A DNA stretch of 64,000 nt, from positions 99,675,908-99,739,907 of the forward strand of contig OX352763.1 of assembly GCA_947095585.1 (NCBI GenBank), read 5' to 3'. This stretch comes from Nephrocerus scutellatus. Lineage: Eukaryota > Arthropoda > Insecta > Diptera > Pipunculidae. The translations under genes and the position numbers were made by a program. Under the pieces are notes generated by a model. That model was given only the letters and a program-made list of their open reading frames with translations. It did not search any database and had not been told where the DNA came from. Below, in pieces: positions 48,261-60,589 of the stretch (positions are counted from its first letter, which is position 1; each line of letters starts with the position of its first letter).

Positions 48261-50404
48261 TGTAGCTTATTTCCTGGCCAACTGCCTACTCGTCTGAATC
48301 TTTACTCATTACTGAGACCCATACAAATTTAAGCTAATTTACAAAAAGGTCACAATTTTGATCATGCAATATACCTAAATTCGACTAGAAAGGCCCTATT
48401 TTTCTTCTAGGAATTAATGTATTAAGTATACAAGAAGCCCTAGTACGTATCGCACAAACACCAAAGACTCACATACTCTACCGCAAGAATTGTCTATTAG
48501 AAATTCGCCAACGACCTACTACGCTGAGTACATCGGAGATCGGATCTCGTCCCTGATCATCGACATTAATCAGCATTCAGGTCGGTAAATACTTAGATGG
48601 AAGACCATTAAAAATACGAAACAGCCCGATGGTTGCTTTATTCATATGGGCATACATATAATAATATAAATAGATGGCTTCTTTTGCCTGCTATGGTCTT
48701 CAATTGCTCACTTGACTGATGGCATTTTCGTTTTTTTAGATCACGTATGTGAGCAAAATCAAAGAGTATACTGATATCTCTATACTATAGGCAACAAAAG
48801 ACCTAGTAAATATACGCGAGATCATTAGATTGATTATTAAATTATTATAAAGAAGTCCATGTGAAAGACAAGTAAAGATACTGATTTAGATACAGACAAA
48901 AAAATCAATAATATTTTAAGACAAAAATATTAACTCTAACTTCAAATATTATCAGTCTCAAAAAACATTTAATGCTGGGTTTTCCAACCCTATCTTGTAA
49001 GGGACTCCCAACCAACATATCTTGTAATGGATTAGCTGCCAGCAGTAATAAAAAACGATAATTAGTTGTGTTTTAATATTTATCTTTTTCGACTTATAAC
49101 ATATTCCCCAAAAGCATTTGCTTATAGAGGCAATTTTAATGAGTTTCATCTTTAATATCTGCACACAAACACTTGGGTATTCTTTATATGTGTATCTATA
49201 AGATTCTGGATGGCAAGGATTTCCAAATTTATTACACAATAAATTTATATAAGACATCGTGTGCATTGTGACAAGGTAGAAGTAGTAGAGCCGCGCAGGT
49301 CATGGAATCTCTCATCACCATTATTGTCTTCGCGCATGTTTCAGATTTTTGTAAAATTCATTAGCAATAGAAAGGGTTGAGTTTCCCGTTCGTCCCGCAT
49401 ATATATGTTCTAGTATTTGTATGTGCAAAATAACTGTTAAAGCGATAATTTGTAATGCGACGCGAAACCTAATACATCCCCAGTGCGTATGCTTCAATAA
49501 TACCTAAATATTTAAAACTGTATGAGGGAAAGGATATATATTTTCAGCAAAGACGATGCGTCGAAACTTTCTTTACACTCGTGTATTCTTTAACGTTGCT
49601 TTTACTACCCGCACTCATCGACGGTCGGTCGTTCCTTTCTTCAGTTTAGGCGAAATTAATTTTTTAATAAGCTAATCTATCGCGGATAAGCAAACGAACG
49701 GGGCAAAAAGGACTTATACTCGTTGACACATATTTGTTTAGGAATACTTTCAAGCATCCAAGAACGAATGATACTACATACTGATAAAGTGTTTGCACAA
49801 AGATTCAAATATGTCAATGTTTGAACATACAAAGTTCTCCAGTGTCTTCATAGAGAAGCACAGAGTTGAAGGAAATCCCGTATCTTCGGGAGTGTGCTTG
49901 CTTGTTTGTAGATAGTATTTACTTTCGTAGAAAATCGTTTCACCAAAAGTCTAGTTGTACTTTTGGTTCTCTGAAGGCTCTTTTTAACAGCGAAATTAAA
50001 TATGCTTTGGTTAATAATGTTTTTAATGATAGTGCTGATCTTTAAAAAAATTAATTGATTAAAACTAAAATCAATCTATTATGGAGGAGCACTTTTAGGG
50101 CTTGACTTTGAATTGCATACGTCACGGTTTGTATGTAATATTACGATACACAAACAGTGATAAATAGAGTTCAGAAAAGATCAAATGACCTTGAATGTGC
50201 ATCTGGAAGCTTATACAAATGACATGTATGGTAATGACGAAATTTAGGCATCAAATTCAACAAAAGCGATATAAAACAATCATAGAAAAGATAAGATCGA
50301 GCTGCAACAATTTGATACCCTGTCCAAAAAAAAGTGAGCAATACAACAAAATGCAATGGATAGAATGAGGTATTACAAAAACGAGAATATGATTTTTATT
50401 TTAT
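48261..50404. other. No recognisable gene
   Basis: AT-rich. Minus frame 49266-48958 (102 codons) has no recognised domain. No repeats matched. Confidence 0.5.
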
Positions 50405-50706
50405 TTTTTAAATTCTCTATATTAACTTCGCGTGCCCGTGGCTGGCTGGCTGGTTAGATTTTCTGACCAATTTTTAACCCACTTTCCAAAGCCCGATTTT
50501 ATTGAAATTTTGCACACATGTGTATTTCTGGAGACAAACTTTCTATTAAAATTTCTATTAAAAATTGAGGCCTCAGGGCCGAAGGGTGCCCATATAACAT
50601 TTTTAAAAATTAACCCGATTTTCTTTAAATTTTATACAAATATGTATCTCCGATGGGCAACACTTTTTGTAAAAATGGGGCCCCATAAAAATTTTTAAAA
50701 AAATAA
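50405..50706 (-). mobile_element. HINE-like element, copy 9 (reverse orientation, two units)
   Basis: Read on plus it opens with the inverted 3' end TTTAAATTCTCTATATTAAC, then GCGTGCCCGTGGCTGGCTGG (microsatellite), the terminal unit in reverse (CCGATTTTATTGAAATTTTG), and one internal unit in reverse (TTATACAAATATGTATCTCC). The 5' end is lost near 50706, where CR1-group sequence begins. Confidence 0.85.
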
Positions 50707-50739
50707 TTAAGCGGTTTTTTTTTTCAATTTTAAACACGG

Positions 50740-50945
50740 GTGTATTGTATTGTTATTGTTGTGCGGATAAAGAAGGAATCTATGCATTGGTTGGTACGTC
50801 AGAAAATAGGTGTAATGGTAGACCCGTGAGCTCGATTTGAGGCACGGCTTTTTCGGTTGGGCTGAAGGATGGGCGGGATTCATCTGGTTATTTCCTTTGA
50901 ACAACGCTTATTGATAAAGCGGTGTATTGCATTACAGTTGTCATG
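50740..50945 (-). mobile_element. CR1-group C-terminal scrap
   Basis: Shares GTGGTAGACCCGTGGGCTCG-type sequence and GGGTTAAAGAATGGGCG-type sequence with 17240-17300 of the minus CR1-group copy (here AATGGTAGACCCGTGAGCTCG near 50814 and GGCTGAAGGATGGGCG near 50858). On minus this reads NPAHPSAQPKKPCLKSSS-like, RVYHYTYF. A short, 5'-truncated copy. Confidence 0.6.
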
Positions 50946-51239
50946 CTCGAAGTGGGCTTTCTAGTCAGCAAAATAATGAAACCCATCTTTATGACTTAAA
51001 GCACACATTTTAGAAAACAAGCCTCATACGAGTTCATGCAGCTCATATGCTCCCAGCGGGGATTTTTTCACCAAGAAGAACTACAACAGATTCGCTTCAA
51101 CACAACTGCCAGAAGAGATCAGAATAAAGTACTGTCAAGCGATAGGAGACGCCCTTAATTGAGAGAGATGCCAGGCGTAGAAGAGAAATAGACACTCTTA
51201 GAAATACTATGTATTAGTACTGCTGACTAGATCTTATTT
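50946..51239. other. Unclear, possibly upstream RTE sequence
   Basis: Plus-strand sequence rich in short A/G words, immediately upstream of recognisable RTE linker. Probably decayed RTE, but no motif proves it. Confidence 0.35.
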
Positions 51240-51865
51240 ACTAGTCGTAAAGATCGGAATGAGTAGTTCGATGATGAAAGTCAGTTATCCACTGAACGCT
51301 GGAATGTTGTGTACAGTGAAACAATCACAGAGAAGGCAGGCTGGCGAAGAAGAATACAAAGAGCTTAAAAGATAAATAAAACAGTTCACCGACGAAAGAA
51401 AAATTATAATAATATTCGGCGCAATAGACCTTTGCGGTCCAAGGCCTAGCTTCTCAACAAATTATTACCCTCGGACAGTCGCGAGAGGTGGGACACCATG
51501 AAAAATACTTTTGGTGTTACTGGGATTCGAAACTCGAAGAATTTTTCAATATATGTAGAAAATATAAATTTTGGATACCGAAAATTTTAAAAATTCCAAA
51601 TCCGAAATGTTCTAAAAACGACAAAAAATCAGGTATTAAAATTATATTGGTTTATGTTGTAATGGGAATATTCCTGCCTCATAATATTGAGCAAACGAAA
51701 AAGAAGCTTTTTCAATTTCCTTTTAGTTGTCATATTCCGCAAAACCCCACTAATTAAGAAAGTGTATACTAATTTTGATATCGGCTGGAAAGCGGGACAG
51801 GTGCAGAGACTTTTTGCTGGAGACCAGGACTCCGGTCTTACAGCCAATATGATGATGTTGATATT
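51240..51865 (+). pseudogene. RTE-group linker and 3' tail with SINE in the middle
   Basis: Linker FDDESQLSTERWNVVYSETI near 51262-51320 (RTE WFDDECxxAxxxxN block, W replaced by a stop), then KAGWRRRIQ, then KTVHRRKK at 51378-51400 as at 3385-3408. A SINE on minus occupies 51402-51537. After about 230 unassigned bases the RTE 3' tail appears at 51768-51865 (GATATCGGCTGGAAAGCGGG, GACTTTTTGCTGGAGACCAGG, TTACAGCCAATATGATGATG). The RT itself is missing. Confidence 0.7.
51402..51537 (-). mobile_element. tRNA-derived SINE, body and tail
   Basis: On minus: B-box-like GTTTCGAATCCCAG, AACACCAAAAGTATTTTTCA, ACCTCTCGCGA, GGTAATAATTTGTTGAG, then the tail GCCTTGGACCGCAAAGGTC and GCGCCGAATATTATTATA. Collinear with 11118-11350. 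The head is truncated at the B box. It lies within the RTE copy on the opposite strand. Confidence 0.78.
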
Positions 51866-53484
51866 CATTCACCATCTTGGGATTTTTCGTACTGATCATA
51901 TTTTTTTGACCCAAAATTCTGACACAAAAGATTGTGATGATTTATAAAATAGGTGTTTTTCTCTATTTACTTTATCCACTTAAAATACTTTAGACGCTTT
52001 AATAATTATACAAAATGTAAACGTATATATATTTAAACCTCTTTCAAATTTATCGGGGTTTCTCCAAAGTCTGACCATGAATAAATCAACACAACTAAAT
52101 TCAAACAAAGAAACCAGACTAACCTCAGTATTATTTCTATTTTGCGAACTACTGTATTGTGAGTGTTGTTCTGTTAACCGACTTTCAATTAAAATTCATT
52201 GTTGGAAAGTGTATTAAGCATGCCACGCGTCATTGCAGACGTGCAGTATCCAAAAGCATCCCTTCCATGACAGCCGGCCATTAATTTCAAACAATATCAC
52301 TTTAAAATAAAAATACAATTTTCCAAATTCAATAACAGAAATCAGCAAAATGATCGACTGAAGAAAATCCCCAAGGCAACGTGTCTAGCAAATTTCAAAA
52401 GATATCTTTCCGAATGATGATGACTGGTCATTGCGTATACGTGCAATGTGTGTACTTGTACACATACTTATTGCAAACAGCAACAGTTTTCTTGTAACTT
52501 GCGGTGACTTAAAGTGAACAGTCCCCAACGGTCATTCAGACACTTGAACAAGGGTTGAAGTTTCTTGGAATTCGTTTGCTTCATCTTCTTCTCAATCACA
52601 AGTTACTTAAATATCAATGACCGGCTGTTAGCTGTAAACTAATAACTTCCTCCATTTGTGATGAAGCGATGATTTTGGAATACGAAACAATCGAGAGACT
52701 ATAGCAGAGAAAAGTGTCAAATCAAACCCCTCGTTGTGGATTGTTCTTTGGTATGTTATTGTTTGCATTGAATGAAATTTTTCGGTTGTGTCTATTACTT
52801 ATTCAGAACTGTATCGCTTTTCGTTGATATTCAATGATAATAAAAAAAGCATACAAATACAAATCATGCGTACAGAAGAGGAAAACATATAGATGTTAAC
52901 AGTTTGCCGGTTGTTGTCCAGGTTTACTGTACAAAATGCGGACCTGGGTATTTCTGTTTCTACCAACATTTCATCCTTGACATTAATTTTTAAAGTTTCA
53001 TTAAAAGTGAAACGTGTAAACTATTCAAAACTTACTAAGTACTCGTACATTCTTAAGTTTGGTATTTGTGTATTTCTTTAGGCGATTTATCTTGTTGATC
53101 ATCACTACGTGTTATTAGACAATAATCATATTTTTGATCACTTTAGAGTCTTACTAAGCTCAAGCGTGTTATTCGAAATACAAATATGTACAAAGTTGAA
53201 ATTGTAATTATGATTGGAATAGTAATTGAAATTGAAGTTAAACTTAAAAATAATAATAAGACAGGGACTAACACTGAAACTGTAATTGAAATTTTAAATT
53301 AAATTGGCACTGCATTAATGGAGCGATATGAGCGAGATCAGCGAAAATGTCACTGCTAGATTGTTTGTTAGGACAATCAGAAATTGCAGATTTTTAACAG
53401 ATTTTCATTCTGTTTACTTATATTTATAAAGTTAAATAATCCCAGGACGTAATAGCTTGTTAGATTAGGTTGCGGTGGCAGCTG
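51866..53484. other. No recognisable gene
   Basis: AT-rich; no domains or element ends seen. Confidence 0.5.
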
Positions 53485-55770
53485 ATGCTCACTTAGACCA
53501 TTCGTGGTCCTTTGTGCTTTGTTCAAAGCCCTTAATGAATCGAAGTATATCTCGCACTTTGCCGTTTTCGAGATCTGATAGGTTATTCATTAACCGCTTA
53601 CCTAAGTATTTGTGCCTTCTGTGCATTAGTACCGGACATGAGCAAAGAAGATGTTCTATGGTGTCGTCCTCCTCCTCGTCCATGCAGCTTATGCTGAAGT
53701 CATTATATTCGACACCCATCCTTCTCGCGTGTTTCCCTAGAAGACAGTGTCCTGTCATTATCCCTACAACCGTTCTTAGTTTACGTCTTTGTAGGGAAAT
53801 AAGCGCAGTTGAGCGCTTCAAGTCCAGCTTCGGCCTGACCTGTCTTGATATATTGCAAGAGGCGGTGTTTTCCCACCTTACTCTACCTCTTTCCGAAACT
53901 CAAGTTTCAGTGTCGCCATAGGACTCCTTACCTCTGCCCTTTCCGGTAGCAGCTGGAGAGCCGTACCACGTCTAGCTAACTAGTCCGCCCTGCAGCTTCC
54001 TAAAAATCTGTGTGGCCCAGGACCCAAATGATCCTTATATTAAACTGCTCACTCATCTCGTTAAGAGAGGAGTGAAATCTGAACGCCACATTAGATTTCA
54101 GCGAGACCGCCTGCAACGATTTTATGGCCGCCTGACTGTCCACATAAATGATAATCTTCTTTGAAGATAATACATTATGCTTCAGCCAACTCATAACCTC
54201 TTAGATCGCTATCACCTCAACCTGGTATACGCTGCAGCGTTCTGGTAGATGGACAGGGATGCTTACTTTCAGCTTGTCACAGAAGACTCCTGCTCCTATT
54301 TTACCGCTTAGAGCCATCCGTGAAAAACTTTATTGTGTCATTATCGTTTACGGATCCACTCTTACAGTCTTCTCTAGAGGGTACTATTGTCCAAAACCCG
54401 TTTCGTCAGCTCTTGCTTTAGCGATTTAGTTATGGTGGAGTGCCCCTTTTGAAGACTTTTCCACTGATTGACAGCTAACATTCGTGTAGTTTTTACGTGC
54501 TTTTTTCCATAGCTGGCCACCATACGCTTACCTCGTACAGTACCAAAGTGTAAAGCCAGTGAATCAACTTTGGTTTCAAACCCCATTTTTTACCAATGGC
54601 GTTCTTGCATGAGTATAAAGCAATATTCGCTTTATTTAGTCGTTCTATTATATTAGGTTTCCAGCTTAGTTTCCTGTCCAAGGTTGTCCCAAGAAATCTT
54701 GAGTTATCAAAAAAACTAAGGGGGTACCATTTAGTGTTGGCGAATCAACTGTTGGAATTTTATATTTCCTGGGGAAAAGGACAAGCTCTGTCTTATTTGG
54801 GTTGACGCCCAGACCGTTTTTATTTGCCCATTCTTTAACGATTAGGAGCGCATCTTGCACAACTTCCTTAATCGTTCTGAGGTATTTTCCTGAGACAGCT
54901 TACGCTACATCATCAGCATACGCTACCAGTTTTATCCCCTCTCCTTCCAGTTTCAACAGTAATTCGTTGATTACTATATTCCAGAGAAGAGGGGATAATA
55001 CACCTCCTTGCAGTGTTCCTGTAACTGCATGCATCTCTAAGATGGAAACACCCAGCACCGCACTATTAATTCTGCCTAGAAGCATATGATTAATTGGTCT
55101 GCTTATAGGGTAGTCCACCTCTAGGTCTGACAGTCCTTTACAGATTGCCTCTGTTTTAACACTATTGAACGAACCCTCGATGTCCAAGAATGCTAATAGT
55201 TTATACTCCTGGGAGTATATTGATTTCTCAATTGTGCTTACTAAGGACTTTGCCCAACTTCTAGGTTTTGCCTTACCCCTTATATGAATATCTATCGGTC
55301 CTTCCAGAGTTTTCAGAAGAAAGGATGATAGAGTTATAGGTCTTAGGTCTTTTGGGTAGCCATGTATAAAAACTCCTTGACTTCCTTCCAAGCCCTAGGA
55401 ATGTATATCAGCTTTATACACCCTGTGAAAATTGCCTCTAATCATGGGAGTATCCACTCCAGGTTATTCTGAATTTCTGCAGGGATTATCCCATCTGGGC
55501 CAGCCGATACAATGGGTTTGAAACCGCTTCGCCCACTGGATTCGCATTTTGTTCGCGATGCCTTTCGTTTGAACCGAGTTAGATTCCAGATGTTGCCTAA
55601 TTATTTCTGAGTCCCACACCCGAGTTGAGTCAGGAAAGTAAGTCTCTATGAGGAGTTCCAACGATTCCTTACTCGAGATCGTCCATGAACCATCGGGTTT
55701 TATTAAATAACTTGGAGTGGTTTTTGTCATAGTGAGAATCTTTCGTAGGAATCCCAGCTCGTAAGACCTG
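53485..55770 (-). pseudogene. LOA-group non-LTR retrotransposon, ORF2 from RT linker to C-terminus
   Basis: Largest LOA piece. On minus, from 55770 down: pre-RT linker (SYELGFLRKILTMTKT, LIKPDGSWTISSKESLELLI) 55760-55600; RT 55391-54900 with DLRPITLSSFLLKTLEGPID, LAFLDIEGSFNSVKT (motif A intact), TGTLQGGVLSPLLWNIVINE and VAYADDVA (catalytic pair intact); NPNKTELVLFPRKYKIP 54800-54750; MDRKLSWKPNIIERL thumb 54681-54630; RNase H near 54250-54000 (IIIYVDSQAAIKSL, IIWVLGHTDF); C-terminal SCMDEEEDDTIEHLLCSCPV at 53690-53630. Frameshifts and stops separate blocks. R1-type elements lack RNase H, so LOA or a close relative. Distinct from the 690-1985/60560-64000 family by thumb sequence. Confidence 0.87.
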
Positions 55771-56599
55771 AGTTTTAAAATTAAAATTAGAAAGAAATTA
55801 TAACTAAAAAACAAATGTTTGCGAAGCCTTTAAACAGAGCGCTAAAAAAAGTGAATGACAAAAAAGGATTGTTTGAAATAGGACATTACCGTTTATAACA
55901 AGCAAGGCAATTTTACCAGTGTATTAACTATATTTTATATATATTAAATCAAATATTTAGTGCGTTCAAAATAAAAATAAAAAATGAGTACCTACCTTCA
56001 AAATTAATACCAGTCAGTTATATTGAATTATCAAAGTTTGACTTAAAGATGATCATTGTTTTTATTTTTTCCCTTCAATTACTACTCTTCGCACCAAATT
56101 AGGCAGCAAAGGGTCTACATAAAAGACTGCGGCGAAATTAGTTTTTTATTCGCACCTATACGCATAAGAGTCTTACATGCACATAATGTCGGCATTATAT
56201 TTTATTGTAAAGAGGAGAACGAGATATTGTTATGGGCAGTTGTATTGAACGCTTGTGAGTTATATTAGTGTGGAAATATTCACGTTGGCAAAGCATTCTA
56301 AACTTAACTGGATACGGGTCGTACAAGACTCTATATTATTGCATTCCCTCCACTTTGTTTTAATACGCTTTGAGTCAAAGGCCTTAGACATATGAATGAA
56401 TGATAAATAGACTGATAACAATTGTGGTAGAAATATCCGATCCGCGAATCATATTCGAATCGAGAGTCGAAAAAAAACCAAAAACAACTATGGCCCAGCG
56501 ATATGACTTTCCCTAAATGCAGGGATAGTATGATGAGATCTTAGTGATAAAGGTGACATGCAGGGCCCTTGTAAAAAATACTGCAATAATGAGAAAAGA
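55771..56599. other. No recognisable gene
   Basis: AT-rich; frame 56056-56268 is not supported by any domain. Confidence 0.5.
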
Positions 56600-56830
56600 T
56601 AACATATGTATCATAGACATCCTATCCGTAATCAAAGCTATTAGTGCGGCAGGTAACAATTAGAAACTTTTAAGGCGTTGTTAAGACAATAACTTCTTGA
56701 CATAACCATAGTATGGGTGTCAGGCAATAGCGACATTGATGACAATGAGAAAGCAAACGTTCTAGTGATGAATGGCGTTATTTTGAGCAACGACACTGCG
56801 GAGACAGAGTCAGTTTTCCACTGAGCTCCA
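56600..56830 (+). pseudogene. LOA-group RNase H fragment
   Basis: FLDITIVWVSGNSDIDDNEK, then ANVLVMNG near 56694-56780. This corresponds to the VxWVPGHxGIxGNEKADxLA end of an RNase H domain, with the catalytic-side H of PGH replaced by N. Upstream, VIKAISAAGNN near 56627-56660 fits the preceding IKAISS-type helix. No other LOA sequence is attached. It lies just upstream of an RTE copy. Confidence 0.65.
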
Positions 56831-56984
56831 TTAAAGCACAGGATTATTATATAGAAAATTTTAGTTCAGTGTAAGATTTTTATGTATGACAGTATAGCCT
56901 ATGTGGTTCTTAAAGACAGTAAAGCCGCATCCGGTAAAATCCATACCAGGGTGGCAAATAAAGTAATTAATAGATTTTTACCGA

Positions 56985-58330
56985 TAGAAAAAAGACTTTA
57001 AAGCCGCCTATAATAGCATTGCTAGAAAATAAATTTATAAAGCCATGAGAAAACTCGTCATCACAAATAGACTGACACGACATTGAAAGATGGGTCCATC
57101 ACCAATAAAATAAATAAATATATATAAATAACAGCCCATTTGTCATGTAAATTCTCTAATTAGAAAAAGTATTCTGAACTCCACTATAAATGCTGAAATA
57201 TAAAAACATATACGAAGCACTGTAACCCAACAAAAAAAAACAACCCCAATCGTAAAGCAAGCGCTACTCATAGAGCACAGCACACAACGCACACAGAACA
57301 CAGTCATTATAGTATGAAATGATCTGATGCCGCTATATGGGGAAAAAAATTTGTATAAGAGTCCCCGCGACCCCGCGGTCCGATCACTCTCAAATTTTAA
57401 TAGAAAGTATTGTCACCGGAAATATACATGTATGTATTTCCATAAAATCGGGCTTTGGGAAGTGGGTTAAAAATTGATCAGAAAATCTGACCAGCCATCC
57501 AGCCAGCCAGTGCACCAGTCACGGGCACGCGAAGTTAATAAAGAGAATTTAAAAATAAAAATGGTCGGATCACTATCAAGCTCAACAATATCTATAACGG
57601 GCTCCGAGAGGATGGACTAGCCTAACTGGAGTTAGAGTTTGTTTACCGGCGATAGGAACAATCCGCCATAATCCCATTCATATACGCGGACGTTATTTAA
57701 ATAATCTTTAGAAACTTGAGTGCTGAAATAGAAATGGAGCACTGGTTAAGAGAAGTGCAAGCCTTTAATTATCTCGGGTCAATGGTGGTAGCCGATAACT
57801 GCAGGAAACCTTAACTTACCTTACGAGACATTACAGTCAAAAACTATTTTAATCTGTCAACACTCCTCAAATTTAAGGATTTAACCCCATAACAATCTAG
57901 CTGCCGGTCATACGAGTAATATCGATAACAAAACGCAATCTGAAATCTTAGCCGCGTTCGGGAGAAAAATCTTACCAAGAACTGTTGGCTCTGTTGTGAT
58001 TTGATGAAGCCCGATTCCGGAGACTCGATATTGATGAGATCTATGAACATTACTACGATGTCGACGTCTTGGAGAAAATTATGCTCGGTATACTCCGGTG
58101 CACAGTAGGACACCTAACTCACATTAGCGAAGAGGATCCTGCTCGAAAAGTCCTTTGCGGTCGAATTTATGAAACACGGCAAGCCTACGGCAAGATGGCA
58201 TAGTTAAGGACAAACAGAGATTTTGGATTCCAAACAAAACGATATCGACCCAAAATCATGATAGATGTAGAGATTTTTTGAGGAAGGACATGACAAGACC
58301 GCTTTTTTTAAGTGAAACATGATTATGATA
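56985..58330 (+). pseudogene. RTE-group copy split by a HINE-like insertion
   Basis: FKAAYNSIARK near 56994-57030 and YKAMRKLVITNRLTRH near 57035-57085 match 4050-4145 of the large RTE copy. A HINE-like element occupies 57104-57556. RTE resumes at about 57561 with GTCGGATCACTATCAAGC and ACGGGCTCCGAGAGGATGG (4180-4230 equivalent). It continues with a deletion over YADD, FNYLGSMVVADN near 57772-57805, AFGRKILPRTVG near 57953-57990, DEIYEHYYDVDVLEKIMLG near 58033-58090, HISEEDPARKVLCGRIYET near 58121-58180, and a tail near 58330. Stops and frameshifts throughout. Confidence 0.85.
57104..57556 (+). mobile_element. HINE-like element, copy 10 (short form, nested in RTE)
   Basis: AACAGCCCATTTGTCATGTAAATTCTCTAAT-type 5' end at 57128-57159 (split motif: CAGCCCAT, TAAATTCTCTAA). 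Then CACTATAAATGCTGAAATAT, GCACACAACGCACACAGAA, TATAGTATGAAATGATCTG, one terminal unit, CCAGCCATCCAGCCAGCCAG at about 57492-57511, CACGGGCACGCG and AAAGAGAATTTAAAAA. Flanked on both sides by RTE sequence that was contiguous in the parent element. Confidence 0.9.
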
Positions 58331-59877
58331 ATAACATACTTGTCACCCTACGAACTCGCTTTCAAATTTGCATCATTTTCGATTCAGATCTCAAATAAGA
58401 AAAATCAAGAATTTCTTGTTAATGGTTGAATTATCAACGTTCATAAAATTACGTCCTCGGGAAAGCATTTTTACAGCCTATTAGGTTTATTCCTCATTAA
58501 GCATAAATTAAAAAATATCACAAGATTAGTGGTTTTGAATTATTGCTATTCCTCGTGGCTGGACAATAACAATTTTAGATACAATATTCGATAGAAGATA
58601 CGACATCGTGTCATATTTTTCCCTATCATCTGTGATATATTGCTAAGAAAAATAGAATTTCTTTTAAATTTCAAAATGCAATGTGCGTTTTGCCACCCCA
58701 ACCCCCGCCTCAAACATCAGGATAACAAGATTCACACTGGAAAATTTATTTATTTTTGTTATCATGCTATACGATAGGGTTGGTTGGTGGGGACGGGTAG
58801 GTATGGCTCTTTTGTTGTCAGTTGCTGTAATAATTAATAAAAATGGTAAACTTTCCCACTTTCCACTCGAAACAAAATTTTATTTTATCTGCTAGGCAGG
58901 ACGCGATGCGATGCATGTTGTGTATCCTGAATAAATTTTTCAATTAGAAGGAAAACATTCAGATGGAAAATAAGTGGGGTAGAGGAAGGAGAGGAGAGTA
59001 ATGCTTAATGTACCTAATATGTATGGGTGTGGGATGTTGAGGGGCTGCTTCAGTACCAGGACAACCTTACTTTCTTGTGTTTTGGTTTTTTTTCTGCTTG
59101 CATCTCGAAGATTGTTAATGATGATTAAAAGGAAGAACAAGTAGGAGAAGAAAAAGAAGAAGAAGAATAACATAAACCATACCCCGCTTCAGTATAGAAA
59201 ACGAATGCATAAAAAAATCTTGTGCACGATGGCATCCCCTGGTGTCGAACCTGTAAGCACATTAGAGTGGGACATTGGTACGAGAACTCTCGTATACTCT
59301 AGTAACCATCTGAGATTGTAAATTCCCATTAATGTAGGAGAACCCCACCACCGTTACGTTACCCCTTTATACGAGTTACCATTTCATAAACAAGATATGC
59401 GCCTTTTCCTGATGTCAATTAGTGTGCGTGTGTGTGTACACGTTCTTTCAAGTAATCAACCACCTGGAATCGAATCTTGAAATAATTCCATTTTGTGTGT
59501 GGTGTAAATTTTTAGACGACAAGTACGTCTTGCGAGAGGAGTCTCTAAATGGGCTCGTCTGTGTGGTATTGCACTCCCGTTGGAATTTTTCTCAACTCAT
59601 CTCCTCATCTCATCTTCATTTGTTGGTTGCCTACATTAAGTAATAAAACAAAATTAAAATAAAACATTTGGGAATTAAACTTGTGCGCAAATGTAGCCTA
59701 CGTATAAGCGTTTTTGTTTGGACTATCGGTCTTCTTTTAGCCCTTTGGGAGACTTAATTTTTTTAGGAAGAGTCATTTGTAATACTTGCGTTAAACAGTA
59801 GACAGATTTGTCATCTCTAATCCAAAATGCCTTATTGGTTTGAACAGATTTGAAGTTCTACTTGTGGATAGACCATA
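58331..59877. other. No gene; purine-rich tract
   Basis: Contains a GAAGAA-rich purine tract at about 59128-59170. The minus frame 59173-58940 with a poly-Phe start is its by-product. The frames 58683-58895 and 59422-59643 have no recognised domain. Nothing else recognised. Confidence 0.5.
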
Positions 59878-59992
59878 ATATTAAAAATATTTGGTGCGAC
59901 AGACCGTCGCGGTCCAGGTTCCTGCGACCATTCGTGTTATGCTTGTTATATTTTTGGACACAAACGGAGAGAACTAAAATTTAGAGACACAT
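59878..59992 (-). mobile_element. tRNA-derived SINE, body and tail
   Basis: On minus: CTCCGTTTGTGTCCAAAAAT, then CCTGGACCGCGACGGTCTGT, CGCACCAAATATTTTTAAT. These are collinear with the body and 3' tail of the SINE at 11057-11350. The tRNA-like head is missing, so it is 5'-truncated. Confidence 0.72.
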
Positions 59993-60559
59993 TCGAAAGG
60001 CAAATGGGAAGCTTTCCGTGACTCACTAAAGTCACAGCATCCACAGAAGATATACTATATAGATTCAATTTTCAATTTTCATTAAAAAAGGGCTAAAGCG
60101 TTATTATCAATTCTTGGAAATCTTGCAAGACTGAACGGTGGTTCTATTGTTAGTAAAATGGTTCGAGTATTGAGTAAGAAGTTTGCTAAATTAATTACAT
60201 ATTTACGTATTACATATTGATATTAAGACTTGAACTAGTGCCCCTTTGGGTTTGATAAAAATGCATCGAAATTTAGGCTCTCTAGAGAGTTCTCAATGGA
60301 TTTTGCAAAGAAAATTACAACAAAAGTAAGTTATTCACAAATTAAAACTGTAATTCACAAATAAGAAGAGTTCACAAATATACACTGGTGATTAGTTATT
60401 ATTCACACAATGATATGATGGTAGCATGCCGTTCCCAAGCCCGGATAAAGGATGAGGGTCTGAGGTAACGAACTAGTCATATCCTCAGTCAATGTTTATC
60501 TTTATCCAAGGTGGAGCAGCTTACGACGGTAGATACTTGGCTAAGAGGGAGCTTAGTTG
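59993..60559. other. No recognisable feature
   Basis: AT-rich DNA before the LOA element. The 5' UTR of that element may begin somewhere after about 60420, where G+C rises, but no boundary is visible. Confidence 0.45.
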
Positions 60560-60589
60560 CTACTAAGCGAACTCCGAATACCTGGCAAC

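Noticed and set aside
53475..53921. 148-codon plus frame
   Set aside because: Antisense shadow of the LOA ORF2 C-terminal tail, which has the CMDEEEDDTIEHLLCSCP motif on minus.
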